Source: Prevotella sp. UBA4339
Lineage (GTDB): Bacteria; Bacteroidota; Bacteroidia; Bacteroidales; Bacteroidaceae
Assembly: GCA_002393725.1 (NCBI GenBank)
Contig: DGTJ01000090.1
Span: 1 to 45,644, forward strand
Reading direction: 5' to 3'
Length of the DNA: 45,644 nucleotides
Both the position numbers and the translations under genes were made by a program. Under the pieces are notes generated by a model, which did no database searches, had not been told where the DNA came from, and saw only the letters and a program-made list of their open reading frames with translations. Below, piece after piece: positions 32,222-39,835 of this stretch (position 1 is its first letter; every line of letters begins with the position of its first letter).

Positions 32222-32290
32222 TACGGATTATGCGGATCATACGGATTGACTGCGCAAGTAGAGAATTCGTGAAACTCGTGAAATTCGTAG
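32222..32290. repeat. Imperfect inverted repeat in the nuoCD-nuoH gap
   Basis: Left arm 32222-32247 (TACGGATTATGCGGATCATA plus six bases) and right arm 32264-32289 (with ATTCGTGAAACTCGTGAA) are each about three 9-nt units and pair with G:U differences. The elements TCGTGAAATTCGT recur in Bacteroidales intergenic regions in my experience. The hairpin interrupts an otherwise gapless operon. Confidence 0.5.
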
Positions 32291-32310
32291 TCGAATAAAG
32301 AAAAGAATAT

Positions 32311-33399
32311 ATGTTCGATTTTAGTTTAGTTACACAATGGTTCGACGCTCTCCTGAGAGAGACCTTAGGGTTGGGAGATTTTCTGTCGATATTGATTGAG
32401 TGCGTGCTGGTGGGCGTGGGTATCCTCGTAGGGTATGCCCTCATCGCAATCGTACTGATATTTATGGAGCGTAAGGTTTGTGCATATTTCCAGTGCCGCC
32501 TTGGCCCGATGCGAGTAGGCTACTGGGGCCTGCTGCAGGTGTTTGCCGATGTGCTGAAGATGCTCATCAAGGAGATATTCTTCGTCGACCGTGCCGACAA
32601 GCTGCTCTATGCCGTCGCTCCGCTCTTGGTGATTATCGGTTCTGTGGGAGCCTTCTCGTTCCTGCCGTGGAACAACGGTGCTACAGTGCTCGACTTCAAC
32701 GTAGGCGTGTTCCTGCTCACAGCCATCTCTTCTATTGGAGTGGTAGGTATCTTCCTCGCCGGCTGGGGCTCTAACAATAAGTATTCTGTGGTTTCCGCCA
32801 TGCGTGGCGCAGTGCAGATGATATCATACGAGATGTCGCTCTGCCTCTGCCTGATCACTGCTGTGATCCTGACGGGAACAATGCAGATGAGCGGTATCGT
32901 AGAGGCTCAGACAGGACCTTGGAAGTGGCTCATCTTCCAGGGGCATATCCCTGCCATCATCGCCTTCTTCGTATTCCTCATCGCTGGTAACGCTGAGGCC
33001 AACCGCGGCCCGTTCGATATGGCTGAGGCTGAGAGCGAGCTGACTGCCGGACACCATACGGAGTACTCGGGTATGGGCTTCGGATTCTTCTACCTCGCTG
33101 AGTTCCTCAACCTCTTTATCATCGCAGGTATCGCCGCAACGGTGTTCCTCGGTGGCTGGGCTCCTGTGAACATCGGCATCGAGGCATTCGACGCTGTGAT
33201 GAACTACATCCCGGGTATCGTATGGTTCATGGGTAAGGCCTTCCTGCTCGTATGGATCCTGATGTGGATTAAGTGGACGTTCCCACGTCTGCGTATCGAC
33301 CAGATCTTGAAGCTGGAGTGGAAGTACCTGATGCCGCTTGGGCTCATCAACCTTGTGATTATGACTATTGTTGTGGCCCTCGGCCTTTATATTAAATAA
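32311..33399 (+). CDS. nuoH: NADH-quinone oxidoreductase subunit H
   Basis: 362 residues, eight or nine membrane helices. MERKVCAYFQCRLGPMRVGYWGLLQ and NRGPFDMAEAESELTAGHHTEYSGMGFGFFYLAEF are the conserved segments of the quinone-channel subunit. It couples quinone reduction to the proton pumps. First gene after the intergenic repeat; no separate promoter seen. Confidence 0.95.
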   Translation: MFDFSLVTQWFDALLRETLGLGDFLSILIECVLVGVGILVGYALIAIVLIFMERKVCAYFQCRLGPMRVGYWGLLQVFADVLKMLIKEIFFVDRADKLLYAVAPLLVIIGSVGAFSFLPWNNGATVLDFNVGVFLLTAISSIGVVGIFLAGWGSNNKYSVVSAMRGAVQMISYEMSLCLCLITAVILTGTMQMSGIVEAQTGPWKWLIFQGHIPAIIAFFVFLIAGNAEANRGPFDMAEAESELTAGHHTEYSGMGFGFFYLAEFLNLFIIAGIAATVFLGGWAPVNIGIEAFDAVMNYIPGIVWFMGKAFLLVWILMWIKWTFPRLRIDQILKLEWKYLMPLGLINLVIMTIVVALGLYIK

Positions 33400-33408
33400 G
33401 GTATAGCA

Positions 33409-33954
33409 ATGGAAGATAACAAAACATATTTCGGAGAAATAGGGCACGGCGTGAAGACTCTGGCCATTGGAATGAAGACCACCTGGAAGGAATACTTCAA
33501 GGACTTCTTCACCAACAAGTCGACAGAGCAGTACCCTGAAAACCGCAAGACGACACTCCATGTGTCAAAGCGTCATCGCGGTCGCCTGACTTTCAAGCGC
33601 AACGAGGATGGCAGCTACAAGTGTACGGCATGCACATTGTGCGAAAAAGCCTGTCCGAACGGGACTATCAAGATTACGAGCCACATGGCCGAGGATCCTG
33701 AGACAGGTAAGAAGAAGAAGGTGCTCGACGACTATCAGTACGATCTTGGCGACTGTATGTTCTGCCAGCTCTGTACTAACGCCTGCAACTTCGATGCCAT
33801 CGAGTTTACAAACGATTTCGAGAATGCCGTGTTCGACCGCTCTAAGCTGGTGCTCCATCTCAATGAGGAAGTATACAACGGCGGTTCGCTGCCCAACCTC
33901 ATCGATGGAGGAGCAGAGTGGGAAGTCGGTAAGTTTAACACTAAAACGAAGTAA
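33409..33954 (+). CDS. nuoI: NADH-quinone oxidoreductase subunit I (2x 4Fe-4S)
   Basis: 181 residues. Two ferredoxin motifs, CTACTLCEKACPNGTI and CMFCQLCTNACNFDAI, bind the N6a and N6b clusters that pass electrons to NuoB. In this operon, without NuoEFG, NuoI or its partner must receive electrons from another donor. Confidence 0.95.
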   Translation: MEDNKTYFGEIGHGVKTLAIGMKTTWKEYFKDFFTNKSTEQYPENRKTTLHVSKRHRGRLTFKRNEDGSYKCTACTLCEKACPNGTIKITSHMAEDPETGKKKKVLDDYQYDLGDCMFCQLCTNACNFDAIEFTNDFENAVFDRSKLVLHLNEEVYNGGSLPNLIDGGAEWEVGKFNTKTK

Positions 33955-33960
33955 CGCGTT

Positions 33961-34476
33961 ATGGGTAATACAGTTATGTTTATCATCCTCGCGGTGTTCA
34001 TCATAGGCTCTGCGCTGATGTGCGTCACCACAACGAGGATTATGCGAGCCGCAACATTTATGTTGTTCGTGCTCTTTGGTGTGGCAGGTATTTATTTCCT
34101 GCTTGACTACACCTTCCTGGGAGCCGCTCAGATCTCAGTATATGCCGGAGGCGTTACGATGATCTATGTGTTCGCCATCCAACTGGTGAGCAAGCGTACC
34201 CTTCAGGGTCTGGAGGAGCGTGTCAAGTCGAGTAAGATGATTGCTGGCGGTCTGGCTGCACTTGCAGGACTGGTAGTGGTTTGTCTTATTCTGCTCAAGG
34301 CAGGCTTCTATACTCAGGAGATTGCCAATGTAGAGGTGCCGATGAAGGAGATCGGTATGGCTCTCGTCGGTTCAGAGAAGTATCAGTATGTACTGCCATT
34401 CGAGTTCATCTCAGTATTCCTGCTGGCATGTATCATCGGAGGCTTGGTTGTAGCAAGAAAGGAGGATAAGGCATGA
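33961..34476 (+). CDS. nuoJ: NADH-quinone oxidoreductase subunit J
   Basis: 171 residues, five membrane helices. Helix 3 segment FLGAAQISVYAGGVTMIYVFAIQLV is the family hallmark (pi-bulge region). Overlaps nuoK by ATGA. Confidence 0.94.
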   Translation: MGNTVMFIILAVFIIGSALMCVTTTRIMRAATFMLFVLFGVAGIYFLLDYTFLGAAQISVYAGGVTMIYVFAIQLVSKRTLQGLEERVKSSKMIAGGLAALAGLVVVCLILLKAGFYTQEIANVEVPMKEIGMALVGSEKYQYVLPFEFISVFLLACIIGGLVVARKEDKA

Positions 34477-34781
34477 TACCAGTTGAATGTTATTTCGCAC
34501 TTAGTGCCCTGTTGTTCTTTATCGGTGTCTATGGATTCGTGACACGACGCAACCTGATTGCCATGCTCATCTCTGTAGAGCTGGTGCTCAATGCTGTGGA
34601 TATCAACTTTGCCGCCATCAACCGTCTGCTCTATCCAAACGGTATGGAGGGCATGTTCATGACACTCTTCGTGATTGGTGTTGCCGCTGCGGAAAGTGCA
34701 GTTGCCATCGCTATTATCATCAATGTATATCGTAACTTCAAGAGCGACAGCGTTGATGCTATCCAGAATATGAAACGATAA
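34473..34781 (+). CDS. nuoK: NADH-quinone oxidoreductase subunit K
   Basis: 102 residues, three helices. RRNLIAMLISVELVLNAVDINF carries the conserved membrane Glu in helix 2, and GVAAAESAVAIAIIINVYRN that of helix 3; both are needed for proton translocation. Start overlaps nuoJ. Confidence 0.95.
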   Translation: MIPVECYFALSALLFFIGVYGFVTRRNLIAMLISVELVLNAVDINFAAINRLLYPNGMEGMFMTLFVIGVAAAESAVAIAIIINVYRNFKSDSVDAIQNMKR

Positions 34782-34795
34782 AAACGGTAAGGATT

Positions 34796-36778
34796 ATGTT
34801 TAGTTACACAGTATTTATAATGCTTCTGCCGCTGCTGTCGTTCCTCGTTCTCGGACTGGCAGGCATGAAGATGCAGCACAAGGTGGCCGGACTCATCGGC
34901 ACGTGCTCTTTGGCTATCGTCACGATACTCTCTTACCTCACTGCATTCCAGTATTTCGGAATGGACCGTGTGGACGGAGTATACCAGACGTTTGTCCCGT
35001 ATAATTTCACTTGGTTGCCTCTGGGCAATCTGCACTTCGACCTCGGTATCCTGTTGGATCCTATCAGCGTGATGATGCTGATCGTGATCTCTACAGTGTC
35101 GCTGATGGTTCATATCTACTCATTCGGCTATATGCATGGTGAGAAGGGCTTCCAGCGCTACTACGCTTTCCTGAGCCTCTTCACGATGTCAATGCTGGGC
35201 TTGGTACTTGCCACCAACATCTTCCAGATGTATATGTTCTGGGAGCTCGTGGGTGTAAGCTCTTACCTGCTCATCGGATTCTACTATCCTCTGAAGCCCG
35301 CTATCGCCGCTTCCAAGAAGGCGTTCATCGTCACTCGCTTTGCCGATATGTTCTTCCTCGTAGGTATCCTGACATTCGGATATTTCGTTGACTCGTTCAG
35401 CTTCTCGTTTGCAGGAGACATCGTGATGGGTCAGGGCACGACACCTTTCATTCAGGGCAACCTCGCAAAGGCTGTTGCTGCCGGAGGATTCATCATTCCT
35501 ACCGCACTGGTGCTGATGTTCATCGGTGGTGCCGGTAAGAGTGCGATGTTCCCACTGCACATCTGGCTGCCGGATGCTATGGAGGGCCCGACACCTGTGT
35601 CTGCACTGATTCACGCCGCTACGATGGTTGTTGCCGGTGTGTTCCAGATCGCACGTATGTTCCCGCTGTGGATACAGTATGCTCCTGAGGCAATGTCGAT
35701 TGTTGTATGGGTGGGTGTGTTCACCGCTTTCTATGCCGCTGCCGTTGCTTGTGCACAGAGCGATATCAAGCGTGTGCTCGCCTTCTCAACGATTTCACAG
35801 ATAGCCTTCATGATGGTGGCTCTGGGTGTTTCTCTCCCAGGACACGAGGCTCTGATGGACAATCACGCACAGCTGGGTTATATGGCTGGTATGTTCCACC
35901 TGTTTACTCACGCTATGTTCAAGGCATGCTTGTTCCTCGGTGCTGGTTGTATCATCCATGCTGTCCACTCTAACGAGATGGCTCTGATGGGAGGTCTGCG
36001 CAAGTATATGCCCGTGACGCATGTCACATTCCTGATCTCTTGTCTGGCTATAGCAGGAATCCCATTCTTCTCAGGCTTCAGCTCTAAGGATGAGATAATC
36101 ACTGCCTGCATGCAGTACTCGCCTGTAGTGGGCTGGATCATGACTGGTATCGCTGCTATGACAGCATTCTACATGTTCCGTCTGTATTACGGCATCTTCT
36201 GGGGAACAGAGAACAAGGAGGCCCACGAGCATCATACTCCGCACGAGGCTCCTCTCACTATGACTATTCCTCTGATCGTACTCTGTGTGATCACCGTCGG
36301 TGTTGGTATATACACTACATTAGGCGGATTCCTTGGCTGGGGCGGTTCCTTCGGCAGCTATGTATCTGCTGCTGGTACCGACTATACCATCCACTTCAAC
36401 ACGCAGATTGCCCTTACCTCTACTGTTATTGCGATTCTGAGCATCTGTCTCGCCACCTATATATATAAAGGTGAGAGCCAGCCTATTGCCGATCGTCTGT
36501 ATAAGCAGTTCCCACGTCTGCATCGTGCAGCCTATAAGCGCTTCTATCAGGACGAGATATGGCAGTATGTTACTCATCGTATCATCTTCCGCCTGGTGTC
36601 AACACCTATTGCTTGGTTCGACCGTCACATTGTCGATGGCACATTCAACTTTATGGCTTGGGGTGCCAACGAGGCTGGTGAGTCTATCCGTTGCTGGCAG
36701 AGTGGCGATGTGCGCCAGTATGCCGTTTGGTTCCTCACAGGTACAGTTGCATTAACATTAATCCTTTTATGCATCTAA
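34796..36778 (+). CDS. nuoL: NADH-quinone oxidoreductase subunit L (antiporter-like)
   Basis: 660 residues, about 15-16 helices plus a C-terminal lateral helix. FWELVGVSSYLLIGFYY carries the membrane Glu, and GAGKSAMFPLHIWLPDAMEGPTPVSALIHAATMVVAG the Lys/His motif of Mrp-type antiporter subunits. It is the most distal proton-pumping subunit. The long C-terminal section (about 500-660) is consistent with the coupling helix. Confidence 0.95.
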   Translation: MFSYTVFIMLLPLLSFLVLGLAGMKMQHKVAGLIGTCSLAIVTILSYLTAFQYFGMDRVDGVYQTFVPYNFTWLPLGNLHFDLGILLDPISVMMLIVISTVSLMVHIYSFGYMHGEKGFQRYYAFLSLFTMSMLGLVLATNIFQMYMFWELVGVSSYLLIGFYYPLKPAIAASKKAFIVTRFADMFFLVGILTFGYFVDSFSFSFAGDIVMGQGTTPFIQGNLAKAVAAGGFIIPTALVLMFIGGAGKSAMFPLHIWLPDAMEGPTPVSALIHAATMVVAGVFQIARMFPLWIQYAPEAMSIVVWVGVFTAFYAAAVACAQSDIKRVLAFSTISQIAFMMVALGVSLPGHEALMDNHAQLGYMAGMFHLFTHAMFKACLFLGAGCIIHAVHSNEMALMGGLRKYMPVTHVTFLISCLAIAGIPFFSGFSSKDEIITACMQYSPVVGWIMTGIAAMTAFYMFRLYYGIFWGTENKEAHEHHTPHEAPLTMTIPLIVLCVITVGVGIYTTLGGFLGWGGSFGSYVSAAGTDYTIHFNTQIALTSTVIAILSICLATYIYKGESQPIADRLYKQFPRLHRAAYKRFYQDEIWQYVTHRIIFRLVSTPIAWFDRHIVDGTFNFMAWGANEAGESIRCWQSGDVRQYAVWFLTGTVALTLILLCI

Positions 36779-36782
36779 AGAT

Positions 36783-38303
36783 ATGAGTATATTAAGTGTT
36801 TTCGTAATAATTCCTGCCCTGATGCTTCTTGGCCTTTGGCTTGCCAAGAATCTTAATCAGGTGCGTGGCGTGATGGTAACGGGTGCTTCGTGTCTGCTGG
36901 CACTCTCTATTTGGTTGACCATCTATTTCATTCAGGAGCGTGCTGCTGGTAACACTGCCGAGATGCTGCTGACTTACAGCACACCTTGGTTCAAGCCTCT
37001 GAATATCGCATACAGTGTCGGTGTCGACGGCATCTCTGTGGTTATGCTGCTGCTGTCAAGCATCATCGTGTTCACAGGTACCTTCGCCTCTTGGCAGCTT
37101 AAGCCGCTTACCAAGGAATACTTCCTCTGGTTCACACTGCTTTCGACGGGTGTGTTCGGCTTCTTCATCTCTACCGACCTCTTCACAATGTTCATGTTCT
37201 ACGAGGTAGCCCTGATACCTATGTATCTGCTGATCGGTGTATGGGGTTCCGGACATAAGGAGTACTCGGCAATGAAGCTTACCCTGATGCTGATGGGAGG
37301 CTCGGCTCTGCTGATTCTCGGACTGCTGGGTATCTATTACTTCAATGGCCAGTATAGTGGAACTTACACCTTTGAGTTGACAGAGATTGCCGCTGCCCAC
37401 GCTATTCCTGGGTCTATCCAGAATATCTTCTTCCCATTCATCTTCATCGGATTCGGTGTGCTGGGAGCACTCTTCCCGTTCCACACTTGGTCTCCCGATG
37501 GTCACGCATCAGCGCCAACGGCTGTTTCTATGCTCCATGCTGGTGTGCTGATGAAACTGGGAGGATATGGCTGCTTCCGCGTAGCTATGTATCTGCTGCC
37601 TGAGGCTGCACAGGATCTTTCTTGGATATTCCTCATCCTGACAACTATCTCAGTGGTATATGGTGCTCTTTCTGCATGTGTACAGACTGACCTTAAGTAT
37701 ATCAATGCTTACTCGTCAGTATCTCACTGTGGACTCGTACTCTTTGCCCTGCTGATGATGAGTCAGACAGCTGTTACCGGTGCTGTGCTGCAGATGCTGT
37801 CTCACGGACTGATGACTGCCCTCTTCTTCGCACTTATCGGTATGATCTACGGACGTACACATACTCGTGACATCCGCGAGCTGGCTGGACTGATGAAGAT
37901 TATGCCGTTCCTCGCAGTAGGCTATGTTATCGCAGGTCTTGCTAATCTCGGACTCCCCGGCTTCTCTGGCTTCATCGCAGAGATGACCATCTTCGTAGGT
38001 TCGTTTGGCGCTGAGCCAATGAGCGGCGACCCGAATACTTCGTTCCGTATGGTGGCTACCATCATCGCATGTATGTCGATTGTCGTTACTGCAGTCTATA
38101 TCCTGCGCGTGGTTGGTAAGATCCTCTATGGCGAGGTAGAGAACAAGCACTTCCTTGAGCTTACAGATGCTACATGGGATGAGCGCGTCGCTGTTATCTG
38201 CCTGATATTCTGTGTGGCTGGTCTGGGTTGCTTCCCGTTCTGGGTTAGCGACATCATCTCTCCGGCAGCAGGTAATATTCTTCAGTCAATTGGTGTAATG
38301 TAA
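36783..38303 (+). CDS. nuoM: NADH-quinone oxidoreductase subunit M (antiporter-like)
   Basis: 506 residues, about 14 helices. MFYEVALIPMYLLIG carries the conserved Glu; FPFHTWSPDGHASAPTAVSMLHAGVLMKLGGYG carries the pump signature. Start is 4 nt after the nuoL stop. Confidence 0.95.
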   Translation: MSILSVFVIIPALMLLGLWLAKNLNQVRGVMVTGASCLLALSIWLTIYFIQERAAGNTAEMLLTYSTPWFKPLNIAYSVGVDGISVVMLLLSSIIVFTGTFASWQLKPLTKEYFLWFTLLSTGVFGFFISTDLFTMFMFYEVALIPMYLLIGVWGSGHKEYSAMKLTLMLMGGSALLILGLLGIYYFNGQYSGTYTFELTEIAAAHAIPGSIQNIFFPFIFIGFGVLGALFPFHTWSPDGHASAPTAVSMLHAGVLMKLGGYGCFRVAMYLLPEAAQDLSWIFLILTTISVVYGALSACVQTDLKYINAYSSVSHCGLVLFALLMMSQTAVTGAVLQMLSHGLMTALFFALIGMIYGRTHTRDIRELAGLMKIMPFLAVGYVIAGLANLGLPGFSGFIAEMTIFVGSFGAEPMSGDPNTSFRMVATIIACMSIVVTAVYILRVVGKILYGEVENKHFLELTDATWDERVAVICLIFCVAGLGCFPFWVSDIISPAAGNILQSIGVM

Positions 38304-38320
38304 AAGAAGGAGGTAAGATT

Positions 38321-39757
38321 ATGAATTACGGACAATTTCTCAATATGATGCCTGAGGCATCTCTTGTGCTCTTCCTTCTGGTGGTATTTATCGCAGACTT
38401 CTGTTTGCTGAAGGATGAGCAAAAGGCCAGGAAACTTGGCTTGATAACTACGGGACTCCTTGTCTGCCAGACATGCCTGATGTTTGGTGTTCAGCCCGCA
38501 GAGGCCTTTGGAGGACTATATGTGTCATCTGCTGCCGTTAATGTGATGAAGACCATTCTTGCATTTGGCACGTTGATTGTGGTGATTATGGCTCAGTCAT
38601 GGGTAGAGACTCGTCAGCGCTTGGCAGGTGAGTTCTATATGCTGGTCATCTCTACACTCCTGGGTATGTATGTGATGATGTCGAGCGGCAACTTCCTCCT
38701 GTTCTTCCTCGGTCTTGAGATGGCTTCTGTGCCTATGGCATGTATGGTGGCCTTCGACAAGGACCGTAAGAACTCTGCAGAGGGTGCTGCCAAGTATATT
38801 CTCGTAGCTACGTTCTCAAGTGGTGTGATGCTCTTCGGTATTTCGTTCATCTATGCCGCAACAGGCACACTCTATTTCGACGATGTGGCAACAGCTCTGA
38901 ACAAGAACTATCTTGCAACGCCACTTTCCATCATGGGACTGGTGTTCTTCTTCAGTGGTCTTGGCTTTAAGATCTCACTCGTGCCGTTCCACTTCTGGAC
39001 AGCTGACACCTATCAGGGGGCTCCTACTCCAGTGACTGGCTATCTGAGCGTTATCTCAAAGGGTGCAGCGGCTATCACGCTGTGCATAATCCTGATGAAG
39101 GTGTTCGCTCCGATGCTCAACTACTGGGAGTATATGCTCTATATCGTTATCGTACTGTCTATCACAGTAGCCAACCTGTTTGCTATCCGTCAGAGTGAGC
39201 TTAAGCGCTTCATGGCGTTCAGCTCTATCTCTCAGGCAGGATACATCATGCTGGCAGTTGTAGGATACAGTCAGCTGGGTGTCGCAGCACTTACATACTA
39301 TGTGCTCGTGTATATCGTTGCTAATATGGCAGTATTCACCGTTATCAACGTTGTAGAGCGTAATAACGGCGGACGCACAGACATGGCTGCATACAACGGA
39401 TTCTACCAGACCAACCCCAAACTCTCATTCCTGATGACCTTGGCTCTGTTCTCTCTGGCAGGTATTCCTCCGTTTGCCGGTATGTTCTCTAAGTTCTTCG
39501 TATTCATGGCTGGTGTGCAGAATGGTGACCCGATGGCATACTTCGTAGTATTCATCGCGTTGGTGAACACAGTAGTGTCACTCTACTACTATCTGCTTAT
39601 CGTCAAGGCTATGTACATCACGAAGACCGACAGTCCGCTGCCTACATTCAAGAGCGATGAGGGCACTAAGATAGCATTGGCTATCTGCACGGTAGGTATC
39701 GCACTGTTCGGTGTATGCTCTTGCATATACGAATGGATTGCTGCTGCCGGTATCTAA
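38321..39757 (+). CDS. nuoN: NADH-quinone oxidoreductase subunit N (antiporter-like)
   Basis: 478 residues, about 14 helices. FFLGLEMASVPMACMVAFD carries the conserved Glu; PFHFWTADTYQGAPTPVTGYLSVISKGAA carries the pump motif. Last gene of the operon, followed by a hairpin terminator. Confidence 0.95.
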   Translation: MNYGQFLNMMPEASLVLFLLVVFIADFCLLKDEQKARKLGLITTGLLVCQTCLMFGVQPAEAFGGLYVSSAAVNVMKTILAFGTLIVVIMAQSWVETRQRLAGEFYMLVISTLLGMYVMMSSGNFLLFFLGLEMASVPMACMVAFDKDRKNSAEGAAKYILVATFSSGVMLFGISFIYAATGTLYFDDVATALNKNYLATPLSIMGLVFFFSGLGFKISLVPFHFWTADTYQGAPTPVTGYLSVISKGAAAITLCIILMKVFAPMLNYWEYMLYIVIVLSITVANLFAIRQSELKRFMAFSSISQAGYIMLAVVGYSQLGVAALTYYVLVYIVANMAVFTVINVVERNNGGRTDMAAYNGFYQTNPKLSFLMTLALFSLAGIPPFAGMFSKFFVFMAGVQNGDPMAYFVVFIALVNTVVSLYYYLLIVKAMYITKTDSPLPTFKSDEGTKIALAICTVGIALFGVCSCIYEWIAAAGI

Positions 39758-39788
39758 GATCGCTTGATTTTACTTAGGTTACAATTCA

Positions 39789-39825
39789 AAATTCACTGGA
39801 TTTGGTCATCAAATCCAGTGAATTT
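39789..39825. terminator. Bidirectional terminator between nuoN and uvrA
   Basis: A 15-bp perfect stem (39789-39803 with 39811-39825, loop GGTCATC). It lies 31 nt after nuoN and 10 nt before the uvrA stop of the convergent gene. A and T residues flank both sides, so it can end transcription from either strand. Confidence 0.85.
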
Positions 39826-39835
39826 CTTTATGATG

